A stretch of DNA of 64,000 nt from Terriglobia bacterium (lineage in GTDB: Bacteria; Acidobacteriota; Terriglobia; JAJPHL01), in the NCBI GenBank assembly GCA_021325275.1, contig JAJPHL010000071.1:62001-126000 (forward strand), written 5' to 3'. Shown here in pieces: positions 18,159 to 27,477 of this stretch; the stretch's first letter is position 1; each line of letters begins with the position of its first letter. Position numbers and translations under genes: made by a program. The notes below the pieces were generated by a model. That model searched no databases. It saw only the letters and a list, made by a program, of their open reading frames with translations, and was not told where the DNA came from.

Positions 18159-18500
18159 TCAGGCACACAACTCGTAGGCTTTTCGCATCCAAGCTAGGAG
18201 TTCGCTATCGATGTCTTGGGCCGCAATCACCTTTACTTCGTGATGCCACCGGCTCTTGGATACCTGTTCGCTCTTGAATACGCGCGAATTCTTGATCGGT
18301 CCCGCAGCTTTCACCGTTACGACGAGATGCTCCTTTCTAGGGTGTATTCCTGCGAAGGCTGACCGGCGAGCGAGATGAATGGAGGTCTTTTTCACTTCCT
18401 CTTCAAAAGGACCCAGCGGCTTGAGAGCGGCTAGAAGTTTCTTGTACAGCTCGCGTGACACCGGGCTTTTGCCGAACAAAGCGTCATATTTGTCAGCCAT
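18159..18500 (-). CDS. DUF5655 domain protein
   Basis: 113 residues: DALFGKSPVSRELYKKL at the start, then FEEEVKKTSIHLARRSAFAGIHPRK and a closing SELLAWMRKAYELC. This matches DUF5655, a small cytoplasmic domain of unknown function that resembles predicted transport or nucleic-acid-associated proteins. AGGAG 8 bases before the ATG gives a clear start. It lies 12 bases after the small membrane protein gene, so the two form a likely pair. Confidence 0.82.
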   Translation of the reverse strand: MADKYDALFGKSPVSRELYKKLLAALKPLGPFEEEVKKTSIHLARRSAFAGIHPRKEHLVVTVKAAGPIKNSRVFKSEQVSKSRWHHEVKVIAAQDIDSELLAWMRKAYELCA

Positions 18501-18512
18501 GGTGGAATTCTC

Positions 18513-18824
18513 CTAGGACGAGCCCCAAGTCCTCAAAGCCCATCCGGCTGCTAGGCCGAGTACAGTGCCTACCAGAAGGATGGGCGCGTACTTTTTTGTA
18601 ATGATGGCGTCAGGCACACTGACGAGGAATCCGACGAGCGTGCCCCGCGCTAAGGGAGGCAAAGGAAGCGCTACTGTACAAGTGAAAAGGCCAATCAAGA
18701 AGCGACTACAAAACGCTGCCATCAGCGCGGCGCGCTTGTCCGGGAACCTGAGAGGGATCATCATACCAACGGACACCGCACCGGCAACCATCCCAACGAT
18801 GACGCCAAGCTGAATGTTGGACAT
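18513..18824 (-). CDS. Small integral membrane protein of unknown function
   Basis: 103 residues with three hydrophobic segments (about 4-24, 38-58 and 78-98) rich in Gly and Val. No family is recognised. GGGAG about 9 bases before the ATG supports the start. It precedes the DUF5655 gene on the same strand. About 70 bases separate it from the 3' end of the LivK-LivH fusion gene. Confidence 0.7.
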   Translation of the reverse strand: MSNIQLGVIVGMVAGAVSVGMMIPLRFPDKRAALMAAFCSRFLIGLFTCTVALPLPPLARGTLVGFLVSVPDAIITKKYAPILLVGTVLGLAAGWALRTWGSS

Positions 18825-18897
18825 CGGCGATTGCTCCCAGCCAGTGATTATCGTTCGCCCCTAATCAGAACGCCAACGAAAAGATACAAAGAATCTA

Positions 18898-20970
18898 CTA
18901 CCCACGTTCGCCGGACTTTTCACCGAACAGTCCCGACGGCCGAAAAATCAGCACGCCGATCAATAATACAAACGCGATTCCATCGCGCAACGCTTGCGAC
19001 ACGTATGCGCCGGCGAGCGTTTCCATTACCCCTAAGAGCAATCCGCCGACGATCGCGCCGGGAATGCTGCCGAATCCTCCCGCGATCGCCGCGGCAAACG
19101 CTTTTGTGGAAAACATGCTGCCCATTTCCGGCTGTACAAAGTAGACGGGCGCGAGCAACGCGCCGCCCAATCCCGCAAGCATACACGCGCCCGCGAAGGT
19201 CACCGCGATCATGGTGCGCGCGGGAATACCCATCAGCATGGCGGTGTCGCGATCTTGCGCCACGGCGCGCAGTCGCACGCCGAGCATGGTTTTCTGAAAC
19301 ACGAAGTAGAGGAGTGCGAGAACGGCGATGGTCACGCCGGCGATGCCCGCCTCGTGATACGGCACGAAAACGCCGGCGATTTTCGCGGACCCTCGGCCAA
19401 AACCGGATTCCGGCATCGCGGGATGCGCGCCCCAAATCAATCGCGCGGCGTTGGTGAGAAAAATCGACGCGCCGATCGTCGTGACGACAAACGGTGTGAA
19501 GTCATGCTTCGATTCTTCGGCGATGGGATCGTAGCAGACGCGCCTGAACACCACAGAGAGTCCCGCCATCGCCAAGATGGTTGCGCCCATCGCCGGCCAC
19601 ACGCCGATCCGCGGCGCGCACGCCGCGAGCAGATATCCGCCGATCATCACCAGATCGCCTTGCGCGAAATTCACGAGCGACGCGCAGTTGTAGAGCATCA
19701 CGAATCCCAGCGCGACGAGCGCGTACACGGCGCCCAGCGCGAGGCCCTCGGTTAAGAGCTGGAACGCTCCCGCCACGCGCGCCGTCGCGCCGGAGGGTGG
19801 GACGCTGCCCGGTGGCAGCTTCACTACGCCAGCCAGCGACGCGGCGTCGAGCACTTCCAGAACGCGATGGCGTCCGTCGTGAATCGTCACGATGTCGATG
19901 TCGTGACGGCCATTTCCCTCGGCGTCGAAGCGGAATTCGCCGGACGCGCCCGCGGTGCGCAGTCGTGAGAGCGCACGCCGCAGCGACTCGGGGTCAGTGC
20001 CGCCCGCTTCGATGGCCTGTCCGAGTAGCCGGAAACCGTCGTACGCCTGCGTCGCGACCAGGTCCGGTTCCTCGCCGTAGCGGCTCCGATACTTCTCGCG
20101 ATACGCCTGGGTGACGGCGTTGGGCGCTTCCGGCGTGAAATCGGTAAAGATGCGCACGCCTTCGGCCTCGCGTCCCGCAAGCGTAAGAACAATGCTCGTT
20201 CCAAACGACGGCGATCCGAGCAACTGATACGGCATGCCGAGTTGCCGATAACGCCGCATGATCAATCCCGCGTCGGCTTCGCGCGTTCCGTAGACCACCA
20301 GCAGATCGGCGCCGGCACTGCGCGCGGCGACAAGTTGCCCGGTGAAATCGCGATCGCCGGCGTGAAACTGATCCTCGAGCACCGGTGCGATTCCGTACAT
20401 TTCCTGCATCGCGTTGCGAAACGCGCGCGCGCCGCCCGAGCCGAACGCGTCGCTATCGTGCAGGATGGCGATTCTTCGCGCGCCCATGTCGCCGACGGCA
20501 CAGCGCACCGCCAGCCGCGAGGCCAGCCCATCGTCGGTGCGAATGCGGAAGATCCAGCGGCTGCCTTGTTTCGTAATGGTTTCGTTGGTGGCGCCGGTGA
20601 CGGCCGGGATTCCAATTTCGTTGATGCGCCCAAGAATCGCGAGAACTTGCGTGCTGCGCAGCGGCGCCAACAGTCCCACGACGTCGCCGCGTCCCGCGAG
20701 TTTGTTCAACGCGTTCACGCTGCCGGCATTGCCGCTGGCATTGTCTTCGAACACGGCTTCCGCCGGGCGCCGCTGCGCAGAGCCGGGTGGGCGCAATCCA
20801 CCGCGCTCGTTCATTTCCTCGAGTGCCAACGCGACGCCTCGGCGTTCTTGCTCGCCCGCCAACGCCGATTTGCCGGTCAGCTCGACAATCGCGCCGAGGA
20901 CAATGGGCTTGGCCTGCGCGGCCGCCAGTGCGCAGCCAAGCAACCCGAAAATTGTCCAGCGCGCCTTCAT
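18898..20970 (-). CDS. Fusion of branched-chain amino acid binding protein (LivK) and permease (LivH)
   Basis: 690 residues. A signal peptide (MKARWTIFGLLGCALAAAQA) leads a type I periplasmic-binding domain (about 22-380; GAIVELTGKSALAGEQERRG, VGLLAPLRSTQVLAI, PAVTGATNETIT). A short Pro-rich linker (KLPPGSVPPSG) then joins a LivH permease (about 400-690; EGLALGAVYALVALGFVM, VNFAQGDLVMIGGYL, RAVAQDRDTAMLMGI). Both halves are of normal length and have no internal stop, so the fusion is real in this sequence. It supplies the two HAAT components missing beside livMGF at 10524-12804. The binding domain would stay tethered to the channel on the outer face. The ligand is unknown. Confidence 0.93.
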   Translation of the reverse strand: MKARWTIFGLLGCALAAAQAKPIVLGAIVELTGKSALAGEQERRGVALALEEMNERGGLRPPGSAQRRPAEAVFEDNASGNAGSVNALNKLAGRGDVVGLLAPLRSTQVLAILGRINEIGIPAVTGATNETITKQGSRWIFRIRTDDGLASRLAVRCAVGDMGARRIAILHDSDAFGSGGARAFRNAMQEMYGIAPVLEDQFHAGDRDFTGQLVAARSAGADLLVVYGTREADAGLIMRRYRQLGMPYQLLGSPSFGTSIVLTLAGREAEGVRIFTDFTPEAPNAVTQAYREKYRSRYGEEPDLVATQAYDGFRLLGQAIEAGGTDPESLRRALSRLRTAGASGEFRFDAEGNGRHDIDIVTIHDGRHRVLEVLDAASLAGVVKLPPGSVPPSGATARVAGAFQLLTEGLALGAVYALVALGFVMLYNCASLVNFAQGDLVMIGGYLLAACAPRIGVWPAMGATILAMAGLSVVFRRVCYDPIAEESKHDFTPFVVTTIGASIFLTNAARLIWGAHPAMPESGFGRGSAKIAGVFVPYHEAGIAGVTIAVLALLYFVFQKTMLGVRLRAVAQDRDTAMLMGIPARTMIAVTFAGACMLAGLGGALLAPVYFVQPEMGSMFSTKAFAAAIAGGFGSIPGAIVGGLLLGVMETLAGAYVSQALRDGIAFVLLIGVLIFRPSGLFGEKSGERG

Positions 20971-21029
20971 AGTCCGGTTGCAGTTTTATCACGGAGGGTG
21001 GCGCAAGTGTAAATAACAAAACCTTAATA

Positions 21030-21057
21030 TTGTGTTTAATACATTTCTCGCTATACT
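21030..21057 (+). promoter_or_regulatory. Putative sigma-70 promoter of the PLD-like gene
   Basis: TTGTGT (21030-21035) and TATACT (21052-21057) are separated by 16 bases. The -10 matches five of six consensus positions and lies in an AT-rich stretch between two divergent genes. A start site near 21064 would give a leader of under 20 bases holding the AGGGAG ribosome site. Confidence 0.55.
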
Positions 21058-21080
21058 GTTGGCAAGAGGCAGGGAGCCCT

Positions 21081-21908
21081 ATGGGTCGCGAGTTAGTGAT
21101 ACTTTCGCCAGTGGAGCGGCGGGATACGCTGCTGCACGTGATTCGAGGCGCGCGGCGCCGCCTGACCTTTTCCCTTTTTCGTTGTGACGATCGCAAGGTC
21201 CTCGATGCACTGGGCGAGGCGCGCGACCGTGGTGTGCTCGTGGAAGCTCTCGTGACACCCTCCGCGAAGGGTTGGGAGAAACGCCTGAAAGACTTGCGTG
21301 GACTGCTCGCCGACCTCGGCGCGGAAGTCCATCGCTACGACGGCGGCAACGCCAAGTATCACGCCAAGTACATGGTGGCCGACGATTCCACGGCGGTGGT
21401 CGCGTCGCTCAATTTCACGCAGAAGTGTTTTCGCGAAACGTGCGACTTCCTGTTGGTCTCGCACGATCCGCAACTGATCTCCAGCCTTCGCCGCCTGTTC
21501 AAGGCCGATTGCCGCGCGGCCGGTTCGCCGTTTCCGCGCAATTTGAGCGACCGCTTGATCGTGGGACCGGAGCAGGCGCGCCGCCGCATCGAGGCGCTAA
21601 TTCAAGGCGCGAAGCGCAGCATCCACATCATGGACCACCGCATCGCCGACCCCGACATGCTGGCGCTCTTGCGCGATCGACGCAAGGACGGAGTGCAGGT
21701 GGAAGTGGTCGACGATCGCGAGCTCGGCGGATTGCGCGCGCACGGCAAGATGATGCTGATCGACGAGAGCGTGGCGGTACTCGGCAGTTTGTCGCTCTCG
21801 CCGCCCAGCCTCGACAACCGCCGCGAGGTCGCGGTGATCGTGAAGCAGCCCGAGGTCGTCAAGCGGCTCGCGCAGTTTTTCGAAGAGCGTAAGGCGCTTC
21901 GTAAGTAA
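21081..21908 (+). CDS. Phospholipase D-like protein with two HKD motifs
   Basis: 275 residues with two phospholipase-D active-site motifs: H94-K96-D101 (KYHAKYMVAD) and H221-K223-D228 (RAHGKMMLID), each followed by a Ser/Gly-rich strand. One chain with two HKD motifs is the layout of cardiolipin-synthase or nuclease-like PLD enzymes. There is no signal peptide or membrane segment, so it is probably cytoplasmic. AGGGAG 4 bases before the ATG sets the start. The substrate could be phospholipid or nucleic acid. It is followed by a DoxX gene and the copper ATPase gene on the same strand. Confidence 0.88.
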   Translation: MGRELVILSPVERRDTLLHVIRGARRRLTFSLFRCDDRKVLDALGEARDRGVLVEALVTPSAKGWEKRLKDLRGLLADLGAEVHRYDGGNAKYHAKYMVADDSTAVVASLNFTQKCFRETCDFLLVSHDPQLISSLRRLFKADCRAAGSPFPRNLSDRLIVGPEQARRRIEALIQGAKRSIHIMDHRIADPDMLALLRDRRKDGVQVEVVDDRELGGLRAHGKMMLIDESVAVLGSLSLSPPSLDNRREVAVIVKQPEVVKRLAQFFEERKALRK

Positions 21909-21922
21909 TCCGTTCGCTGCGA

Positions 21923-21928
21923 TATCAT
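21923..21928 (+). promoter_or_regulatory. Putative leaderless -10 for the DoxX gene
   Basis: TATCAT ends 6 bases before the ATG of the DoxX gene, which has no Shine-Dalgarno sequence. It would give doxX and copA their own promoter, separate from that of the PLD-like gene. Confidence 0.4.
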
Positions 21929-21934
21929 CGCTCC

Positions 21935-22276
21935 ATGAAAATCTTCACCTGGGTGTTGCGAGTCTTACTCGCGTTGGCGTTCCTCGCCGCGGGTGCGCCG
22001 AAATTCATGAACAATCCGCAGATGATCGAAGGCTTCGGCAAGATTGGATTCGGACAGTGGTTCCGCTACTTTACGGGTTGCATGGAAGTGGGCGGGGCGA
22101 TCCTCATTGTCATTCCGGCCACGGGATTTGTCGGTGCGATGATGTTGTTCGTGACAATGTGCGGCGCCACCACCGCCGTCCTGACGCGCCTCGGCGGTAA
22201 TCCGGCGGCCCCGATTGTGCTGGGAGTCTGTGCGGCGTTTGTGGCTTATCGCTTGCGTCCCGGCGCATCTTCTTGA
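21935..22276 (+). CDS. DoxX-family membrane protein
   Basis: 113 residues with about four hydrophobic segments and the DoxX-like start [19 protein letters not shown], in which the Ala-Gly-x-x-Lys turn follows the first helix. DoxX proteins are small integral membrane proteins; some take part in membrane-associated redox responses. It ends 22 bases before the copper ATPase gene on the same strand, so coexpression is likely. Confidence 0.85.
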   Translation: MKIFTWVLRVLLALAFLAAGAPKFMNNPQMIEGFGKIGFGQWFRYFTGCMEVGGAILIVIPATGFVGAMMLFVTMCGATTAVLTRLGGNPAAPIVLGVCAAFVAYRLRPGASS

Positions 22277-22298
22277 TCTCTCGCCGCATCTCATAAAC

Positions 22299-24467
22299 AT
22301 GGCCGTGGAAACATCCGCGCAACTGCAGATTGGTGGTATGCACTGCGCCGGGTGTGTGGCGACGGTGGAGAAAGCACTGAAGAGCGTCCCCGGCGTGCGC
22401 ACGGCGGAAGTGAACTTGGTGACCGAGCGCGCGCGAGTGGAGTACGATCCGCTCGCCGCCGCGCCTGAACAACTTTTCAACGCGGTTAAAGAAGCCGGAT
22501 ACTCCGCGAAACTTGCCGGGAGCGATTCCTCCACAGCCGGCCGCGAACTGGTGGAAGAACGCGAACGCCGCGCCGCCGAATTGCGCCGCTTGACGATTCT
22601 AAGCGTCGCGCTCAGCACGCCCGTCGTAGTGCTGAGCATGCTTGCGCCGGAGTTTCCCTCTAAGAATTGGATATTGTTCGCGTTGACGCTTCCCGTGTGG
22701 GCGTACTGCGGATGGCAATTCCACGCCGGCGCGGTGGCGGCGCGTCGCGCGCCGACGATGGACACGCTTGTGTCGCTCGGAACGTCGTCGGCATTTTTCT
22801 ACAGCGCTTTCGTGACGTTCACGCACGGTTGGGACACGCAAGGCGCGGAAGTTTACTTCGACACCGCGGCCGTCATCATCACGTTGATCCTGGTGGGACG
22901 CTTCCTGGAAGGTCGCGCTCGCGCGCGCACCGGCGCGGCGATCCGCGCGCTGGTCGCGCTGCAACCAGCGAGGGCTCGCTTGTCCAGTGGTGAGGAAGTC
23001 GCCCTTGAAGAGGTGCGCGCCGGTGATCTGGTGGAAGTGCGTCCGGGAGAAAAGATCCCGCTCGACGGTGAAGTCGTCGAGGGCGCGTCGTCCGCCGACG
23101 AATCGATGCTCACCGGCGAAAGCATGCCGGTGGAGAAAAACGTTGGATCGCCGGTCACCGGGGGCACGGTCAACGGCAATGGTTGGATGCGCTATTGCGT
23201 CACGCGCACAGGAGCCGACGGGACGCTGCAACAAATCATCCGCCTGGTGGAAGAGGCGCAAGGATCGAAAGCGCCGTTGCAAGCGCTGGCCGATCGCTTC
23301 GCCGGCGTGTTTGTTCCAATTGTGATTGCGATTGCGTTGCTGACGTTTGGCGCATGGATGGTCCTGAGTGCGGGATTGTCGGTTGCGCTGATTCGTGCCG
23401 TTGCCGTACTTGTCATCGCGTGTCCCTGCGCTATGGGACTCGCCACGCCCACCGCCATTATGGTCGCGGCCGGACGCGCGGCGCAGCGCGGCATCTTGGC
23501 GAAAGGCGGCGCGAGTCTCGAGAAGGCCGCGCGCGTCACTACGGTTGTGCTCGATAAAACCGGTACGCTCACCGAAGGGCATCCGGAGGTCACCGATGCG
23601 ATCGCGCTCGCGGCGGATTCCGACTGGCTCATGTTGGCTGCGGCAGTCGAGTCGCGCTCGGAGCATCCCTTGGCGCAAGCCGTGGTGCGTTACCGCGCGC
23701 CCGGCGCCAATCATCACGCCGAAAATTTTCAAGCCGTGCCGGGCGAAGGCGCCATCGCGACGGTCGATGGGCGCACGATCATCGTTGGCACGCGAAAACT
23801 GTTTCGCCGTCACGGCGGCGATTCCGCGGCGCTGAAATCGCAGTTATCCAGGTTAGAAGAGCAGGGAAAGACCGCCATCATCGTGGCCGAAGCGTCGCGG
23901 CCGCTCGGAATCATCGCTGTCGCCGATCGGCTGGCTGCAGGCGCGGTAGACGCCGTGCGCGAATTGCAATCGATGGGACTGAAGATCAGCATGATCACCG
24001 GCGACAACCGCCGCACCGCCGAAGCCGTCGCGAAGGAAGCGGGAATCGCCGACGTGGTCGCGGAATGCCTGCCGGGAGAAAAAGCGCTGCGCGTGCGCGA
24101 CCTGCAATCGCGCGGCGAAGTCGTCGCCATGGCCGGCGATGGTGTGAACGACGCGCCGGCGCTCGCCGCCGCCGATCTCGGCGTCGCGGTGGCGGCGCGC
24201 GGCGCGAGCGCCGCGGGAAATGTCGCGGTGGAAACGGCGGACTTGGTGCTGCTCGGACGCAATTTGCAATCGCTGCCCGAAGCCCTGCGTTTGGGTCGCG
24301 CGACCACTCGCATCATCCGCCAAAATCTTTTCTGGGCGTTCGTCTATAACGTGATCGGAATTCCGCTGGCCGCGCTCGGATACTTGAATCCGATGTTTGC
24401 GGCAGGCGCGATGGCGTTGTCGTCGGTGAGCGTCGTAACGAATTCGCTGCGCTTGCGCAAATTCTAA
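22299..24467 (+). CDS. copA: Copper-translocating P1B-type ATPase (CopA)
   Basis: 722 residues. One N-terminal heavy-metal-associated domain (GMHCAGC, 13-19) is followed by the P1B core: the CPC metal site in [14 protein letters not shown] (C375 and C377), phosphorylated D419 in DKTGT, the nucleotide-binding HP pair in SEHPLA (H456 and P457) and the hinge GDGVNDAP near 613-620. CPC with conserved Ser, Met and Asn in the last helices ([13 protein letters not shown]) marks the Cu(+) exporter subgroup. It pumps monovalent copper out of the cytoplasm. DoxX is immediately upstream. Its 3' end lies 7 bases from the convergent DUF1080 gene. Confidence 0.95.
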   Translation: MAVETSAQLQIGGMHCAGCVATVEKALKSVPGVRTAEVNLVTERARVEYDPLAAAPEQLFNAVKEAGYSAKLAGSDSSTAGRELVEERERRAAELRRLTILSVALSTPVVVLSMLAPEFPSKNWILFALTLPVWAYCGWQFHAGAVAARRAPTMDTLVSLGTSSAFFYSAFVTFTHGWDTQGAEVYFDTAAVIITLILVGRFLEGRARARTGAAIRALVALQPARARLSSGEEVALEEVRAGDLVEVRPGEKIPLDGEVVEGASSADESMLTGESMPVEKNVGSPVTGGTVNGNGWMRYCVTRTGADGTLQQIIRLVEEAQGSKAPLQALADRFAGVFVPIVIAIALLTFGAWMVLSAGLSVALIRAVAVLVIACPCAMGLATPTAIMVAAGRAAQRGILAKGGASLEKAARVTTVVLDKTGTLTEGHPEVTDAIALAADSDWLMLAAAVESRSEHPLAQAVVRYRAPGANHHAENFQAVPGEGAIATVDGRTIIVGTRKLFRRHGGDSAALKSQLSRLEEQGKTAIIVAEASRPLGIIAVADRLAAGAVDAVRELQSMGLKISMITGDNRRTAEAVAKEAGIADVVAECLPGEKALRVRDLQSRGEVVAMAGDGVNDAPALAAADLGVAVAARGASAAGNVAVETADLVLLGRNLQSLPEALRLGRATTRIIRQNLFWAFVYNVIGIPLAALGYLNPMFAAGAMALSSVSVVTNSLRLRKF

Positions 24468-24474
24468 GTCGCGC

Positions 24475-25266
24475 TCATTCGAAGCTCTTGATGTAGATGT
24501 GGCGGAACGCCACCGGCCCGTGATCGCCTTGCAGCATGATGGGATTGCGCGCGGCCTCCGGCGTGTCCATGTGGCTCACCGTCGGCCCCGCGAGCGAAAA
24601 ATTCTCCTGCACCGGAACATCGTTCAGCATCACGCGCCAAACTTTTCCGTTGGCGATCTTCTGGCCCGCCGCATCGAACTGCGGAGCTTGGAACCAGATC
24701 CTGAGAGATTGCCATTCGCCCGGCGCCCGCGCCGCATTGCGCGCAGGCGGCGAACCGCCGCCGCCCTTTTCCAACTCGTAAATTCCGCCGCAATCGCCGA
24801 CGGTGAGCGGTCCCGTGAAACCAAAGCTATCGAAAATCTGTACTTCATAGAGCCCGTGCAAATAGACGCCGGAATTCGATCCCTTCGCCAGCATGAATTC
24901 CAAATACAACTCGAAGCTTCCGAACTTTTCGTCAGTGACGAGGTTTGCCGTCTTGCCATCCTTGCCGTTCACGATGCGATCGCCCGGTGCGGCCTGGGCC
25001 GTGAGATGGGTGGGATTGAAAACGCGCTTCCAATTCACGGCCGCCGAGGTAAACCACTCGTGCGTCGATTGATTCACCGCGTGCCAACCGGAGAGATCGC
25101 GCCCGTTCAACAAGGGCCGCCAGCCAGGTTCAGAAAGATACGGCGCGTCGCCGTACTTTTCGTCGTGATACAAATCCGGCAGGGACCGCTGGATGGCCGC
25201 GGCTACCGGGTCCTGCGCGGGAGCTAGGGCAACAAAAATCAGCGAGATGGCCGCGAGGACGCCCAA
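24475..25266 (-). CDS. Exported DUF1080 (3-keto-disaccharide hydrolase-like) protein
   Basis: About 263 residues from a TTG start. A hydrophobic signal (GVLAAISLIFVALAPAQ) is followed by the DUF1080 fold, a concanavalin-like sandwich: GWRPLLNGRDLSGWHAV, FELYLEFMLAKGSNSGVYL, GEWQSLRIWF and a FRHIYIKSFE end. The domain is often annotated as a 3-keto-disaccharide hydrolase and typically sits near Gfo/Idh oxidoreductases, as here. Longer starts (GTG 25326 or farther) would overlap the divergent gene. TTG is preferred because a TG-n-TATACT element ends 9 bases before it. Start confidence is moderate, family confidence high. Confidence 0.87.
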   Translation of the reverse strand: MGVLAAISLIFVALAPAQDPVAAAIQRSLPDLYHDEKYGDAPYLSEPGWRPLLNGRDLSGWHAVNQSTHEWFTSAAVNWKRVFNPTHLTAQAAPGDRIVNGKDGKTANLVTDEKFGSFELYLEFMLAKGSNSGVYLHGLYEVQIFDSFGFTGPLTVGDCGGIYELEKGGGGSPPARNAARAPGEWQSLRIWFQAPQFDAAGQKIANGKVWRVMLNDVPVQENFSLAGPTVSHMDTPEAARNPIMLQGDHGPVAFRHIYIKSFE

Positions 25267-25275
25267 GATTTTCGC

Positions 25276-25284
25276 AGTATAACA
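25276..25284 (-). promoter_or_regulatory. Extended -10 promoter of the DUF1080 gene
   Basis: The minus strand reads TGtTATACT, five of six consensus bases plus the TGn extension. A start site 6-7 bases downstream would fall 2-3 bases before the TTG, which supports that start codon and a nearly leaderless message. Confidence 0.5.
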
Positions 25285-25298
25285 CCAATGAAAACGCG

Positions 25299-25307
25299 TG
25301 CTATGCT
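25299..25307 (+). promoter_or_regulatory. Extended -10 promoter of the Gfo/Idh gene
   Basis: TGcTATGCT ends 6 bases before the ATG of the Tat-exported oxidoreductase. It is divergent from the DUF1080 element, with 14 bases between them, so the two genes share one 47-base control region. Confidence 0.5.
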
Positions 25308-25313
25308 CAGCGC

Positions 25314-26648
25314 ATGGGACAAACACGGCGTCAATTCTTGGCTTCGAGTGCGGGCGCGGCCGCGGCTTCGTCGCTACCGGCGACATTGCGTCCGGCCGGC
25401 GCCAACGACCGCATTCGCATCGGCGTGATCGGCGCAGGCGGCCAAGGACGCTACGACATGAGCGTCTTTCAACGCAACAAAAACGTGGAAGTCGCCGCGA
25501 TCTGCGACGTGCACAGCGGCCATTTGAAGGAAACGGTTGATCGCGCGCAGGCGAATCAGGCGGGGACGCAACCGCAAACCTTCGGCGACTACCGCCGCTT
25601 GCTCGAGATGAAAGATATCGACGCGGTGATCATTGGGACGCCCGATCACTGGCACGCGCTCACGTGTATCAACGCCTGCCAAGCCGGAAAAGACGTTTAC
25701 GTGGAGAAGCCGCTCTCGCTCACCATCGCCGAAGGACGCCGCATGGTGGACGTCGCGCGCTCCACCAATCGTGTGGTGCAAGTGGGAACGCAGCAGCGCT
25801 CCGGTCCGCATTTTAGGCGGGCGGTTGAATTGATTCGCAACGGCAAGCTCGGCAAGGTCACGTTCGCGCGCTGCTGGACGTACGAAAACAATTATCCGAA
25901 CGGCATCGGCAATCCGCCGGATAGCGATCCGCCGCCGGAACTCGATTGGGACATGTGGCTCGGTCCCGCGCCGAAGGCCGCGTGGAATCCGAATCGCAGC
26001 GAGCGGACATTTAGATGGTTTTGGGACTACTCGGGTGGAAAAATCACTGACTGGGGCACGCACTTGATCGACATCGTGCATTGGGCGCTGATTCCCGACG
26101 ACGCGATCGCCGCGCCGAAAGTCGTTTCCGCGCACGGCGCCAAGATCCTGCTGCGCGATAATCGCGAAACGCCGGACACGCTCGAAGTGGTTTTCGAGTA
26201 CCCGGGATTCTTCCTTGCGTATTCGTCGCGCGAGTTGAATGCGCGTCCCATCGAGAGTCGCAACTACGGCATCGAGTTCTTCGGCACCGACGGCACCATG
26301 TTCCTGGATCGCGATGGCTTCGAGGTGTATCCGGAAACAGCCGGCGTGAAGGAAGGCGAATTCACGTGGCGCACCGCGTATATGAATTTTCACGGCGGCC
26401 CGCAGAATGAGCACAACGTGAATCATGTGAAAAATTTCCTCGAGTGCATGCAGTCGCGGAAAAGACCGGTTTCCGACATTGAGATCGGCCACCGCTCGAC
26501 ATCGGCGTCGCATCTAGGCAACGTGGCGCTCCGCTCACAGCAGCGGATCGTGTGGGACGGCGCGACGGAAACTCTGCATTCGGCGACGTCGGAGGCGAAA
26601 GCGTTGTTGAATCGCCCGTATCGCAAGCCGTGGGTCTTGCCGGCGTAA
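25314..26648 (+). CDS. Tat-exported Gfo/Idh/MocA-family oxidoreductase
   Basis: 444 residues. A twin-arginine signal (QTRRQFLASSAGAAAASS) precedes a Rossmann fold with GVIGAGGQG (37-45). EKPLS (131-135) is the family catalytic and NAD-binding loop, and DWGTHLIDIVHWAL holds the active-site His region. Tat export suggests it folds with its cofactor in the cytoplasm and works in the periplasm on sugar-like substrates. The divergent DUF1080 gene supports oxidation and hydrolysis of glycosides through 3-keto sugars, which is known for this pairing; the specific substrate is unknown. The methyltransferase gene follows with overlapping TAATG. Confidence 0.92.
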   Translation: MGQTRRQFLASSAGAAAASSLPATLRPAGANDRIRIGVIGAGGQGRYDMSVFQRNKNVEVAAICDVHSGHLKETVDRAQANQAGTQPQTFGDYRRLLEMKDIDAVIIGTPDHWHALTCINACQAGKDVYVEKPLSLTIAEGRRMVDVARSTNRVVQVGTQQRSGPHFRRAVELIRNGKLGKVTFARCWTYENNYPNGIGNPPDSDPPPELDWDMWLGPAPKAAWNPNRSERTFRWFWDYSGGKITDWGTHLIDIVHWALIPDDAIAAPKVVSAHGAKILLRDNRETPDTLEVVFEYPGFFLAYSSRELNARPIESRNYGIEFFGTDGTMFLDRDGFEVYPETAGVKEGEFTWRTAYMNFHGGPQNEHNVNHVKNFLECMQSRKRPVSDIEIGHRSTSASHLGNVALRSQQRIVWDGATETLHSATSEAKALLNRPYRKPWVLPA

Positions 26649-27328
26649 TGCGTTCCGTTTCGCCATCACGATGGCGCGAGGCTCAAGCGCACGAACTCGA
26701 CTTCTGGCGGAATTGGCGCGATCTCGCGCCTTATCGCGACGTCGATCTCGATGCCTACTGGCGCGGAGAAATCCCCAAGTTCGGTTTGACGCCGGAGTTT
26801 TTCGCCGGCCGCACGGTGCTCGACGTCGGTTGCGGTCCTGTCGGCTTGATCCATTTTCTTCCGCAGGCGTCTCGTCGAATTCGCTTTGATCCTCTTCTGC
26901 ACGAGTACCAAAATAAACTGCCGTCGCCGGGATTCTCCGTGGCGGGCGCGGGCGAGCAGCTTCCGTTGGTCTCGAACCTCTCCGATATTACGATCTGCTT
27001 CAACGCGCTCGACCACATGCGCGATCCCGCGGCGGCGCTCTCGGAAATCGCGCGCGTGCTGCGCCCCGGCGGGACACTTTTGTTGATGATTCACACGTTT
27101 CCCGCGTGGACCATGCCTTTACTTGCGATCGACCGCCTGCACCCGCATCACTGGACACACTCAGGATTCCTCGATCGTGTCGCCCGCACGTTTCGCGTGG
27201 TGCGATCGCACCGCGAGCGCCGCGTCTTCCCGATGTCGCTGGCGGAACGGCTCAAGCCGAGCGGTTGGAAATACACCGCCGCCGGGTTCGTGCTCGCGAC
27301 CACGTATGTGGTCGCCGAGAATACCTAG
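26648..27328 (+). CDS. Class I SAM-dependent methyltransferase
   Basis: 226 residues. Motif I is VLDVGCGPVG (57-66), followed by an acidic-turn strand, the DITICFNALDHMRDP motif and a post-motif strand ARVLRPGGTLLLM, the Methyltransf_11 pattern. The start overlaps the stop of the oxidoreductase gene (TAATG), implying coupled translation. The substrate is not predictable; its N terminus (FWRNWRDLAPYRDVD) resembles no named subgroup I can place. Confidence 0.9.
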   Translation: MRSVSPSRWREAQAHELDFWRNWRDLAPYRDVDLDAYWRGEIPKFGLTPEFFAGRTVLDVGCGPVGLIHFLPQASRRIRFDPLLHEYQNKLPSPGFSVAGAGEQLPLVSNLSDITICFNALDHMRDPAAALSEIARVLRPGGTLLLMIHTFPAWTMPLLAIDRLHPHHWTHSGFLDRVARTFRVVRSHRERRVFPMSLAERLKPSGWKYTAAGFVLATTYVVAENT

Positions 27329-27410
27329 GCGAATCGACAAATCGAATCCGCTCGGTATGTTTGCGCAGCGCCGCCCGTGTCCTCCACAGCAGACTGGCTC
27401 GCGGCACCTG

Positions 27411-27419
27411 TGATATAAA
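27411..27419 (+). promoter_or_regulatory. Extended -10 promoter of the superoxide dismutase gene
   Basis: TGaTATAAA is a strong extended -10 in a 149-base intergenic region. It predicts a leader of about 52 bases that holds the AAAGGAG ribosome site at 27464-27470, 7 bases before the ATG. Confidence 0.6.
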
Positions 27420-27477
27420 AAAGACTCAAGGGTTTCTCCAACTCAAAGCGGTTTCCCAAACCGAAAGGAGCCTTCAA

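Noticed and set aside
22599-23813. A 404-residue minus-strand open frame inside copA
   Set aside because: Shadow of the copper ATPase; its composition is that of reverse-complemented GC-rich codons.
25267-25386. An N-terminal extension of the DUF1080 protein by up to 40 residues
   Set aside because: It would overlap the divergent oxidoreductase gene and its promoter and put a basic, Pro-rich stretch before the signal peptide.
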